Shown piece by piece: positions 30,721 to 43,200 of a stretch of DNA of 64,000 bases. The stretch covers positions 63,366,706 through 63,430,705 of the forward strand of contig JAYGXS010000004.1 of assembly GCA_036362985.1 (NCBI GenBank), in the 5' to 3' direction. Every line of letters begins with the position of its first letter. Position 1 is the stretch's first letter. The notes beneath the pieces were generated by a model. The model saw only the letters and a list, made by a program, of their open reading frames with translations, was not told the origin of the DNA and did not search any database. Both the position numbers and the translations under genes were made by a program. The DNA is from Ligula intestinalis (Eukaryota; Platyhelminthes; Cestoda; Diphyllobothriidea; Diphyllobothriidae).

Positions 30721-31899
30721 TTCTCAAAATGTGTGGTGCAGACTGTCGAACGGATCGTTGCCTTGTATTCCTTAAAATGAGTCATCACTTACAGTACGTT
30801 TAAGCAACTACTAGTTAGGTGCGCACAGGCTAGTCCAATTGTTGTGTTATTGGAACGAGTGTTGTGCGAGGACTATTTTGAAAATCACCTGGATCTTAAT
30901 CAGAAGTAAATACAAGTCATAGAGAGAAATTTCCTCCAGCAGTTGGCCTCTCTTAAAAAACGCAACTCAAAATGATACTTAGAACTATTTAGGAGTAGGG
31001 GCGCTTGACGTCTGTGTCAGTACCTACCTGCGTTCTGCATTCCCACATGGAGTTATCACTAGCTTGTTGGTTTCGTCTGATTTATTTGGTAGCAGGCCAG
31101 GCTTGTCCGACTTCCTGATTCGGGCGCTCCAGAAATAAAAATGTTTGGCGCCAACTCATAGTCCACTTTATACCATAGTGGCCCACGTGACTCTATCGCA
31201 GGGGATTTAGTAAGTTAAACCCTGGTAACTGCGATCTTCAGTCCTGGTTCCTAAAGAGGTGAGCGAAGTCGTGGGAAGGCCAGAGTGATAGGATTAGTGT
31301 ATTCTATACAAACATAAAGGAGAACAGTTAGGAGGAAGTCTTGAATACCGGAGCGCACGTTTAGTCGCGAGGCGTGCTAGGTCCATTTGATGTCTGACGG
31401 CAGCCACGGCCTTGAGGTCTGTACAAACGGATTAAACTCACGTCACTGCGGGTTTATGCCTGACCGGGGGGAGACACGGTGCGTGTTTGCTAGCAGTGAA
31501 GGTCGTGCGTCTGTTTGTGTATGACTCGAGGCACGCGTGAAAACAACCTTCGCGCGAGGTCCTATACTCTGAGTGACCTAGTGTGTGGCATCAAGAGTTA
31601 GGAGAGCGTTGGGCAGCAGCGAACACTACAAGTGCTCCCATCTTAGGACGTAGTTTATTGATGAAAGAAATGGAACGAAGGAAAATAGTGAAAAGTAGGG
31701 AAGGAGGTACGTACCAAAGTAGAATTGCAAACAGCGTGGGTGGCCGTGCTTGGTATGAATGAGCCAGGTTGCAGGGGTGGCTGGAGAAGGCCGGATGTTC
31801 ACTTAGACATAAACGACGAATGAATATGCCGTGTCAGTATGGGTTGAATTAAAAGATATCTATGGCAGTGGAACTAGGAACAGTTATTGATAAGAAGAT

Positions 31900-32615
31900 C
31901 TAGGTGCTGTGTTCTATGCTGCATCCTCGTACAAGAGATGGCACCCCTCGACTTTTAGCTTGAAACAGTAGACGGCTTTAAATACCTCGGGACGAGACCG
32001 CTACCGAATGGACACAGTAACGATGACACGGTCTCCTGAACCGACCAGTTTTCTCCAGCCTCTGATAATGCCTATGCACCCGACGTGATATTTCTATCTC
32101 AACAAAGGTCCGCGTGTACCGTGCATCTGTACGGTCTGTTCTTCTATACGGCTGCAAATGCTGCGCTATGCGCTTGGGAGAGGAACGGAAACTGGAATTT
32201 TTTAACTGCTACTGTTTGAGGAGCATCTCTATAGTGAAGCACATGGAATTCGTCTGAGACACTTCGAACTCGCTGCGGCACTATCACAAGGATACTTCAG
32301 GCCACTCAGGAAACAAGATCGAGATGGTTCGGTCAGGTTCTTCACTAGTAACCCCACGAGCTCAGTGTTACCTTTTTTGTAACCCCATACCGTTACCTTA
32401 TAGGAGGCCGTGGATAGGTGGTCAACTCAATCCGTCTGTTAGGACATGCAATTGGTACTGGGACCTTTGGTATTCAGTCTCCAGGCTTGGCGAAAAGAAT
32501 GAATTGAGCTGTCCACGTTTGTTGCCACGGATTATCACGCGTGGAAAAGTGCCGTGCGGGAAATAATCGAGGCTAACTAGATTAGTCATGATCGCAGCTG
32601 CAACAAGTGCAAGGC
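31900..32615 (+). mobile_element. RTE-type LINE 3' fragment
   Basis: Decayed FKYLG(A/T)R.LPNGHSNDD, then the GCKCCAMRLGEERKLE region and a GATCGCAGCTGCAACAAGTGCAAG end, collinear with 45670-46980. Numerous stops. Confidence 0.75.
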
Positions 32616-34200
32616 GTCCTCTATACTCTTGAAGCACACGTTTCTTTATCCGGTAGCCAGTAATTTGTATTTCAGCGGTAGTGCCCTTCACACATAGATA
32701 TGTGCCAAGCCAAGCGAACTGCCTTCAGTGAGAGCGAGTCAAAGATGTGAAGTGCGTGTGTGGTGAAATCCGACGAAAACAAATTTCGTCAAAATCCACG
32801 ATAGACAATAGACAGATTTCCTCCAGAAATTCAGCGCATGTTCACAATTGCTTCTGACCATCTCACGGCCGCTCAACTCACTCTAAACGCCGTATAGCAC
32901 ATGCCCTGATCAGAAAGCGTCACTCTTCCAAAGGTCCAACGGCTAGCAGAAGCAGCAATTACCCGCGTCCACAATAGGCTATCAATTAGCCTACACGCGA
33001 GCAAACGCTTCGTGCCAGACAATCAATCGATAATTGGAATTTCAAGCCACATTCCCTCACTGAACCATCAGCCAATAATACCAGCGACTATTTCTGGAGA
33101 GAATCTAATTGGCTCAAGGGAGGTCGCTTACACGCGTTTGTTTCCTAAATACGTTGTACCTGATACACTGAAAGACTTCTGCCGTTGCACCCTTCTTGTC
33201 GTGTTCTTCCTTTGGGGACTCACACAAGGCGTTATTGAACGGCGAAATCTCGGTCTGGGCTTCCGCCACAACAGTCTAGACTTCCTACTAGCAGCTCCCT
33301 TCTCGTGCAATCGAAATATCGAAAATTCAGTAGAATAGATTTCTCTTCTTCTGTCGGCTACTGTGGCAATCAAAGCACAAAGAAAAATGAAGCCTATATT
33401 TGTTTAGGTTAGTAAAAAAACAATTACAAAAGTTACATTAGCTGCCGTTAGCAAAGAAAATAAACAAGTGACACAACAGGTGCATACAAAAGGCCCCTAC
33501 AACAACGATACCTAGGATATAAAGAGGAATAAGAAGAAAAATTAGAAGGACAATATTGGTGCCTATTATAGGTGCTAAGCGAGAGCCTGTGATAGCTAGA
33601 GTGCTTAAAAATGAGTTACGGGGAGAGGGAGGGTTGATAAATGAAATTAAAGAAACATGTATAGCGTGCAGGTTTCCATGGTAAGAAGAATACAGAAGAA
33701 GGCAATACTTCAAAAGATGACAATAGCAATGCTTATTAAGTTAGTGGGAAGTCGCAATGAGGGCTCGTCAAATGCCCTGGGTAGTGGTCGCCGATGATCA
33801 CAATTCATAATCCCAGTTTCCTAGCCAGTCGTTCTCGTGCGGTTCCTTTTTTCCTGGAGGTTCCTGAAAAGCCAGACATAGTGATGAATGAGTTATGAAA
33901 ACTGAAAGCCAGTAAAACGATTGATGGGCCAGACGCAAGGAATTAATTCCCAAGAAAGACAGTATACTTTCTACTGATATAATGTCAGTAGACATGTTTT
34001 ATAAATAATATGCCAAATCGAGGGCAGAAAGCCAAATCCGTGGTTTTGAACACAGCTGCAAAAATAACCCACACAAGCTATGATATACGACCGAATAAAG
34101 GAAAGGATCGGAGCAACCAACCAGTAACCATTTTGCAAAGAGACATAAATATGGACGCATAGAAACCCTACGAGCGTCAAGTGGAGCCCCTGTCACTTAC

Positions 34201-34252
34201 CGGCTCTTTGTTTCTTAGTTGCGGCTTCAGACGACTTGCGAGGAGCAGCGAA
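34201..34252 (-). CDS. kdm7: KDM7 basic tail exon (tentative)
   Basis: A 52-nt segment between CTTTATAG and GTAAGT. Encodes FAAPRKSSEAATKKQRAG, similar to the conserved GKRPKKGMATAKQRLGKIL end of KDM7 proteins, with the next exon expected to supply KIL. Its start phase (0) does not fit the end of 36081-36236 (phase 1), so at least one exon lies between, possibly at the N gap. Short, hence tentative. Confidence 0.45.
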
Positions 34253-37200
34253 CTATAAAGACAAGATCAAATAGAATTAGACAAAACAGTGTGCTCGGGG
34301 GAAGAGCAAACTAGTAAAACCTAGTAAGTGGTTCTGGGGAAGGGGTATCTACGTTTAGCAGAGAATGATTGTAACCAATTAGGCAGTTGATAAACAGGCA
34401 TCGGGGAGGACAGAAAATCTTCAAAGGAGAAGTGGGATGTAGTGTTATACATACGCTACTAGCGGCGAGACTGTNNNNNNNNNNGACTCCCGACGAAGCT
34501 GCGAGTTTTTTCACAAGTGGGTCAACTAAATTAAGCAAATCTGCTATAACCCCCTAACAATTTTGCTGGCTCTTCGACGCCATAGATTCAATAGTACAAA
34601 GTAAAACTGGATTGTTTCCTCAAATAGTACCTAAAAACAGAAGAATAAAGGGGAAACTGACGGGGAAGACGAAAGATGAAGAGGATGGTAGATGAAATTA
34701 CTTAAGAGGAGGGGCATCGAAATGACCACTTCTGACTTATTAGCCATCATCATCCAGCCATACACAACGCCAGAGAGTTAATTGTCCGAGAATCGAACCC
34801 GCGAACTGATACTTAAAATTCAACCTTCTAACCTACTGCCAGAGAGTGAGCCCCAAGGAAGAACGGAATGAATGGGTCCCGTAACAAGTCGGCGAGCGTT
34901 CCGCAAACAATACACTGATGGTTTGCCAAAATGTTGGGAAAGGAACCCTATTCACCTGACGTTTCGCATTCACACTCGAATACACCATCCTCATCCTCAT
35001 TTGCCTGATGATTAATTAATCGAAAACATTCCTTCACCTAAATTGACTTCCTGAAGGGCACTTGAGTTGTTACTTGGTGCAATTTCATCACCCGCCTTGG
35101 ATGTTAGTTTACTGATTACTCGGCTAGTTGGCTCACGGAAACTGGCGCTGGAAGCCGTGTCGCCTGCGCGGTCTGTGCATGACTACCTATTTTTTCCCCA
35201 ACTTCGTCTCAGCATTGAATATGGGGTGGACGGCAGATTGCACTTGCTAGTAGAATGTGAGCCAGCGAGCTACGAGTCATGAAATTTTCAGCCTACATGA
35301 TTGTCACATATCCGAAGAATTTTAGATGCGTCAAACTGGAATGTTCGTCCAATCCTAGTCTAATGAGCTACAACGTGGTGTAGAAGATTGACTAATGTAA
35401 AAGATGCCACTGAGTAAGGACATAGTTTATGTCGTATACTCATAGATGGCACTGCGCTCAAGCAGGAAAAGTTCAAGACCAACCAACTGTTGCGAATGCG
35501 TCTATTCCCACGACGGGTCAGCACACACATAAAGGCGGTCATCAGCTACCCTACTGTCTCGCTAGTGATGTCTCCTCAATTCTGATTGGTCCACATCCGA
35601 CTGGACCGTATCCCGACGCAGACCATTAATACGCGTAGCCTTCGTGTAAGAACGACTTGCTCGAACTTGCTTTGTGTGAATACAAGTTGCTCGTTTACGC
35701 TCGTGTTCCCTTGCTTCCCTTGTACGGGCTTCGGGTACAGCGGTCAGGCTAGCTCATTCTTCGTGCTAATTACAAGTAACAGACGCGGGTCGTAACATAA
35801 AGCTGCACCGACAGAGCTTCGACCTATTAGGATTAAGCAGAACCCTTCTCCGGGAAAAGCTTCGGGATCAAAAGCCCCTCTCCTTACTCCCATAAACGTA
35901 ATCATTTTCAGCCGACGCCATTCAGCTTATTCTGATGTTTTTCCGTTTATCACCCAGTGCCCCCTGCCCGGCGACTCGGAATTTCAGTTTCGGGCACGGA
36001 CAGTGCAGAGCAGTTAACCCAGGCTCTCCCTCTCTCTCTTCGCATGAGTAAACAAATAAAAAGAGAGAATGCGAACGCACGACTTGGACGCCAGGTGGGA
36101 TCCGGATCATCTGCGTCAAACAGGGATTTTTTGAAAGTGGCACCTCCGGCACGAGAATTTCGGCGACGACGACGACGACGAGTGCCGGCCGAGTTGGCTG
36201 TCCCCTCCCCATCAGAACCCGAGAGTGTGTAGATGTCTATCAGGAGAGGCAAAGGAAACTGAGTACTGCAACAGCAAGCAGGAGTGTAAGTTATTACAAA
36301 GGCAAGAAGGTTGCCTAATGCTTACACTGATCGCCAACAAGGCGGCTGTTCTTTAGTTCGGGCACCGCCTCTAACACATCATCAGTTTCGGAGATGATCT
36401 GTGAACCGGGAGACACGCCACCGGCCTTGCTCTTACGATGCGACCCTGGCGGCTTCGTCCTCTTGTTGGGGCTAATAATAAAAAAGGTAACATAAAGCTC
36501 TACTCACTAAACATAATTGGGACGTGTTTCTAAGATTAAAATAATAGTGAGGTAGGGCATGCTGGACTACGGGGGACGCAATTCGCCAAAAATGGATGAG
36601 AAGGCTTCTTCTAAAGACGTAGTATACACTTGGATTATGGAACCAGGAACTGATATACTCTACGATATGAACTGCACCGCACACTCCCTCTCCAGGGGGA
36701 TGATCTAAAATACAAGGTGGCCGGTATGGGGCATGCTACCCGTTTGATACCGTCGACCTCTGAGTGTCCATATCATTATCGGATCAACAGCTAGTATAAA
36801 TTACTCTGCAGGTGTAAAGCCACGGTCCCTATCAAAAAAGTAAGCCTCAGGACAGGGAGTTTACGAGGTCTTTTAGCATAGAACACACAGAGATTTGTGT
36901 GACCGGCTGGTCGGTCTCGAATAAAACAGACAGAATGACTGGCTGATGGCGGTAAATGAACCAGAAAGTACCATTCAAGTCTCCCTTGTCTTCGTCGGCA
37001 ATGTTTTAATGACTACACTACTAGCTACTGTGCGGTTGATGGCGGGGATCGAGAGTGAAACCAGCAGGACGAGACGAGCGAATGCCCTTAGCGATCGGTG
37101 AACATGCATCAACGAAAGACAGAATTTTGATCAGGTGTGCTGCCAAAGGGAATTTTTATGCAGCTACTGTTCGTGTCCTCAGTCAGGTGAGAGACACACA

Positions 37201-40200
37201 CGTGAGAGATCACCCTCGGTTGTATACAGTCACATTTGTCGCCAAGCGAGTCAATAATGGTCTAGAATGCCACACGAAGGGACAGACGACAAAAACACCA
37301 ACTGCACAGGGAGTTGTGACAACAAAGTGCTCTGTGAAATGAGTTTTTCCGACGAGCACGACAATTACCTTTATTGTGTGTGTAAAATCGATTAAAAATG
37401 GCGACTCTTGCTCCAAATTTACAGTACGACTTAGAATTCACGCAACATGCTGACATTTGCCAAAGATTGACACTCACTCCCTAATCGGCATTGAGTAAGA
37501 TTGTTAGGCTATTTTTCGTGGATCCTATTCTCGAGTCATTTTGGCCTTGATAGGGTACGGGCTTTTGAAACGACCTTTTTTCTGACTGCTTACAAAAAGT
37601 ATGAACTGTAAACAATGACTATTTCAGTCGTACGCATTTTTATCATTGATTTTGACTGCCTTCATACATTCAAGAATATTTTATGGAATGCATGTAAGAA
37701 AAATGCTTTCCTGCATTCGGTTCGTAGCAAATTACGCATTCATTATATCTCATAGTTAAAGAAATGGTATGTTTTGGGTTTTAAAAAGTTTCCAAATTGT
37801 CGAATAATTTTTCAAGCCAGCCTATGGTTTAAGAAACAAGTCATATAGTTCTTCTCAAATGATGCAATACATGTGGGTCATGCTGTGTACATGAAAGCTA
37901 ATATTAATAAATTTGCGGATACGATGTATTATGAATGAACACCTCACAATAGTAAAAATATCATGATTGGAAATTTTTCTAATGCCAAACAACATGCTTT
38001 CTTTAAGAATGCAATTTAAAGCAGGAGTAATTTGCTACACAACGAGTAAAAGAAAGAATTTTCCTTCATGCATGTTTTCCAGAAAATATGGTTGAAATAT
38101 AAAGGCAGTCAAAATCAATGGCAAAAAATGCATGCTAATTAGGTAGGCATTTTTTACAGTACATGTCTTTTGTTAGCGGTCAGATCGAAGCTCGCTAAAA
38201 AGCCAGTATCCTATCGTGACGGAAATGACTCGAGAATAGGCTGCACGATTATCAGCATAACAACCTTACTCAATGCCATGGAGAATAGCAGTCTTTCGCA
38301 AATATCGGCATGTTGCACGAATCCTAGACCGTACTGTATTTAATATACGGTAAAACGGAATCCGGATTGCAAGGAAGTGCGCGAGACAGTGGGGAAAAAA
38401 ACTACTCGAATTGTGGCGATCGGGCAGACTAACTGCTGCTCCATTAGGACAACGCGCCGGCCCACACAGTGTTCGAAATCAAGCAGTTTGTTTCGACGAA
38501 GCACAGTATGACAAAGAATTTGCCCCCATAAACTAATAAGGAAGTTTAAATATTAAAGATGGTTATCAGATGACTTGAGGTCTCAATGAGTTTGCTTAAA
38601 CCCCTTCTATTATCCACAGGCCCAGGCGTATATTTTTGGGATCACGAATGTTCAAACGCATTAGTACACACACAAGTGCGTACGGATGAATCGCCGGCGT
38701 CAAGCCCGCAAACCGCAACGTTGTTCTACTCTTTTATCGCCTTCTGGGACAGCCAATCATAGGTGTCGTAGGCTGCTATTGCCCAAGCACTTGATCAGAG
38801 CCCGGGTTGCCGCGCATCGGGGCATCAAACCACCACTGAGTTCCTGTACAAAATAAACAACTTTAACTGGTCTTACCCTTTTTCTTCCTGTATGGAACTG
38901 GGCGTGATAATTGTAGTACTCTGAGCACACTCACGGCTTAGACTCCTATAGGATTAACAGTGCAAAAAAAACAAATACGGAAACCACCTACACTGGGGAA
39001 CTGGTAGACGCGAAGGAGCAGTACGGGGAGTCGTCGTCGGCGCCATGGCGACAGCCAGTTTGCTGCGGACTTTCGGCATCCGAGCTCACCCGGTTCGCAA
39101 ATGCGCGCAAAACTTCCTCCAGTTTACAGATCAGAGTGGGACAGGCGTACTGGAGGTAAGCACGCGGTGGTAGGTAGAGCACCCTTTCATTCTTTGGTTT
39201 CTAAACCGCGCAGAGACAATGGACAAGTCAGTTGACGTAAGTAGCAAAGAAGGAGAAATAATAAGGAAAGGGCTGTCTTTAGAGGTCCTATTTGCCTTTG
39301 GCGAATAACAGAAACCTACTTTTACATTTTACAGTAACCGGACGTTAACTTTTTTCGTTAAATTCCGCCAATATAATGTCAAATTTCGTTTTTTGTTAAA
39401 TTCCGCCCATATAACGGTGCTTTTCCATGAATGGGCATCAGTTGCCTGACAACAGGAGTTTATGTTGATTCTATTTGGTTCATTAAAATAATTAAATATG
39501 GCTTTCATTTAATATTTTTGGTCATTGTCAACGCAATTAGATATTTATTCACACTCGTTAGCCTAGAATTAAATGTTTAACCACCAATTCTGTAAGTCAG
39601 TTGGGCAGGGGAATATATAGTTAGGCGGTCCTACAAATCAAATTTGACCATTTGAAACCAAAAAACATTCGTCTCACGTAAATCCGATGAATCAGAACCT
39701 GAGAAGGTGAGTTATTGTCAGAGAACCAGACTTATTTTAGAGGAAAAAGAAATCCAAAACTGTAAATCTGCATGATGTTATGACATTTAGTGTATTAAAA
39801 AACAGACCACTTTCTCGAAACCTTCAAAGGGGATAAAGCATTCTTACATTTTTGTGTCGTTCGTACCATCTACGGAGGTACTTTATGACCGAATAGGCGC
39901 CCCTAAGTTGATATTCCAGGGGCTGCCGGTTGGTGAGTAAGTCATCTACAAGGTAATAAATCAAAGGGACAAAATAGGACAGTGCATGACGGAATGCAGA
40001 CTAGTAAGAATGCAGAAAGAGGTGGAGACTGCATGGCTATAGTGTGTCCGGCAGCACGGACCGACAGGTCGGCCGTCGTTTCCGACGCTGGCCATTGTGT
40101 ACCTCACCACGGCGTGGACGCAGGGATGGTGACTTGCGTTGCATCTACCTCACTCATTCCCTCACCTTTGCCCGGTGCCAAAACAAAGTCAAGATCACCG

Positions 40201-43200
40201 GAGATGGGAGGGAGGGCACAAACCTACGCACAGGGGGGGAAGTGTGCAGCACAACGGTGACTTGCGCGTGATGGGCTAGTTTAAGAATGACAGTAGACGT
40301 GCGCGACATTAAACACTATCTTTTCTCCTCCCTGACCCGGGACCGGGAACATGACCAAGTCAAGAAAACCGAAGGCTGGCTGGCTAGTAGCCCTTGATGG
40401 ATCAGAAGCCCTGCCAGGTGGGCCTCAATCCCGGCGGCGGCGGCGAGGAGGGGGCGGAGTCGGGGTAGCATGGTTGGGAGGAGCAGCTCCGTCATGAAAA
40501 ACACAGATGAAGAGGAGGGGAGATAGATCCACCATAGGGAGGTTTGGTGTATGAGCGGAATGAGCTTACATCTAGGCGCGTCACTAGGACCACCCCCATG
40601 GCATTGACGTGCATGCCCCCAAATAACACCTCTCGTGACCTGATCTAGCCCCCCCCCACACTCGTGTTGGTCTAGGACATCGACCGCATGATCCGTTTAC
40701 GGGGACACCACCACATGGACAACCGGGGGAGACTTGGGCGTGACTTCGATTGAAGTGAGGATATTTGCAGAATTAACCTCACTCTGCCTACAAGCATCAC
40801 GACCAAGGAGTAAGGCCACGTGGAATACAGCATGACCGGTGACGAAATTGTTGTAGTCGAAATTGAGCAACAACAGGTCTGCGATGCCCTTAGAATGCCG
40901 GGACCGCACGCGCGCTACAATGATGGTGCCAACGTGTCTGACCTTCTGGTCCAAAAGGATTGGGTAACCTGGTCAATCACCGTCATGACAGGGATCAGGG
41001 GCTTGGAATTGTTCTCCGTGAACGAGGAATTCCTAGTAAGTGCAAGTCATAAGTTTGTGCTGATCAGGTCCCTGCTCCTTGTAAACACCGCCCGTCGGTA
41101 CTACCGATTGAATGGTTTAGTAAGGTCCTCGGATTGGTGCCAGTGCAGTATCAGCAGCAAGGTTGGCGTTCGACAGGTGCCGAGAAGAAGACCAAACTTG
41201 ATCATTTAGAGGAAGTAAAAGTCATAACAAGGTTTCCGTAGGCGAACCTGCGGAATTATCATAACACGTTCCGTCCATGTTTCAGCACCTCGTCTGATTA
41301 ATGCGGGAAAATCAACTACAGAAAATATATGCTAGATGGATACAATGGAGCGAAGAACGCGCGATGGCAAATCTGTATCGATATTTCTTTGACCTGCTTC
41401 TAAATTTACACCAACATAATTATGCTACTCTGCATGCTGAGAGCGTTGTTACCTGCATGAAACGTGCTAGCACAAGAGATGCACCGTCTTCTGAAATGTG
41501 TTTTGGGTTCGAAAAGGTTATTTGAACAGAGTTTTAACATTAATTATCATACAACAGAATTCGAAGATGTTAGCCAAAACTTGAATGAACTTCCTTCCAT
41601 CCACCCCCAAAAACTACACTCTTTAAAAAGTGAATACTTAGCTAGCACTTATTTTCCCTACTGTTTTTAAATGTCCTTCTACAGTTAAATATATTTTACA
41701 GAAAAAATGCATCAAAATATTTGTTCTCGTAGTAATTTTGGAGAAAATTACATCTTCCTTAGATTCGGCACTTGGATGAAGTATATCTTCTGGTTTTTAA
41801 CTGTTTCGAATTATAAAATGTTTAGGGCCTTGAAATTTACATCTAGTAATAAAGTATTCGCATTTTAAGCGTTTTGGTATAAACATCAAAAAGGAATCTA
41901 CGTCCATTGAAGAAAACCAGAAAATACTGAGAATCCGCGAAAAATTTGCCGGTATTTAAAGGACGGTCAGAAAATAACTGTAATCCAAATACTCTGGTTT
42001 TGAGCCATGCGATCAGTATTTGAAACACGAGCATATGCGATCACTACCGGACTCGCTACATATTGTGGACATTGAAGCGTCGATTATTCTCTTTTAGCCT
42101 TCTAGGGTATAGAGTTTGACGATCAGAATGCAGAGACAGCACAGGTGAAAATGCGCCGATTCGTAGAAGCCCGATTCTCTTGCTCGCAAGCGTCCGCGCC
42201 TCTACCCATCCACTACCTTTGTCTTTGCAAATATCCTTGATATGTCTTGTGCACGCCTTCACAGCGATTGGAAGCCCTTTCATCAGTAGGAGGGCCCCAC
42301 GTTGCCTCTGGCGTACACCAGTTACGACGCTTATCAGTCGTCTTCAACCGCGTTTCGCAGATCTCCTGCAACTATATAGATGCTACCACAGAACACACAT
42401 ATACCTTAAGCAGATCGGTTAGCCCCATGTGCTATCATCACAACCGAAAAAAACAACGGGCCTGCGCCTTAATAGTAGAGTGCTAGACCCCATGACCAAA
42501 AGGTCGCGGGCTCGATTCTCGGATTATCCGTATCTGGGATTGACTATAGCTGGCTGATGACGGCTAAAAAAGCAGAAACGGCCGTTCTTACCGCTATGAG
42601 GCCGCCTGTGGAAGCTCTGAAGCGAAAGCTCCAATGCACAACGGAACATGCATTTCCCTTAACCGGTGAGCCCCACACTACCATGGCAGTTCGGCTGTTG
42701 AAAGCAGCAATAACTTGCCCGTAAATTGGCTAGTTGTATGGTGATGAACGCTCACCCGACCGCAGACGGAACTCATCTGTTCCGCTCTACCTGGGGTTTC
42801 GACTGAAGCCATGACAGCCGTATCAGCTGGTAGTGTAGGCAGATGGTATTACCGGCAAAGATAAGGGAGTTTCAATATCCCTCGACCTAACCAGACAGGA
42901 CAACAACCTCGTGGCCAAATGGTTAGGGCGTTTGACTCTGATCACAGATGTTGCGAGTTCGAGGCTCGGGTGGGTCGTCACTTGTGTCTAGATATGACTG
43001 GCTGACGACGGCTAAAAAGCTAGAAATGGTCATTCCAGTCTCCCGCTTGTCTTTGCCGGTAAACAGTCCGTCTACACGCGCCACACACGAACCAGTCTCA
43101 CTAATGTATTACAACGAGACTTCCGCAAACGGCGGCACAAAGTTCACATACGTGAGAGTGCTATGAAAGCCAAAACAGGAGCTCCAGACATTCACTGGAT

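Larger units (their letters stand above)
28335..34200. other. Intergenic region between SOS and KDM7
   Basis: Lies between the convergent 3' ends. Contains a poly-C run (28722-28737), two tRNA-like SINE-C copies (29258-29325, 29536-29611), a Penelope-type end (30560-30720) and an RTE fragment (31900-32615). The missing last exon of KDM7 should lie here on the minus strand, but I could not identify it. 32700-34190 has no feature I recognise. Confidence 0.5.
34253..36080 (-). other. KDM7 intron space
   Basis: Contains the N gap, a SINE-A fragment, a Penelope-type end at 34930-35040 (GAAACGTCAGGTGAATAGGG on the minus strand) and the family L LTR-like repeat. At least one short exon is expected here, but I could not identify it. 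Confidence 0.5.

Noticed and set aside
40697..40954. Minus-strand open frame of 85 codons
   Set aside because: Largely antisense of the 18S rRNA pseudogene.
41301..41525. Plus-strand open frame MRENQLQKIYARWIQWSEER... directly after the rRNA pseudogene
   Set aside because: Looks protein-like in composition, but I recognise no family. It sits antisense in the KDM7 gene without splice or homology support.
42100..42360. Minus-strand open frame (EICETRLKTTDKRRNW...) resembling YEMEKRLKTPD of KDM7 after the JmjC core
   Set aside because: The similarity stops after about ten residues, the FPxFE..CW block is absent, and no acceptor gives the phase needed after the exon ending at 50645.
42907..42978. 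tRNA gene candidate (A and B boxes present)
   Set aside because: The same sequence with the same 3' extension recurs at 44290, 60190 and elsewhere; it is a SINE head, not a tRNA gene.
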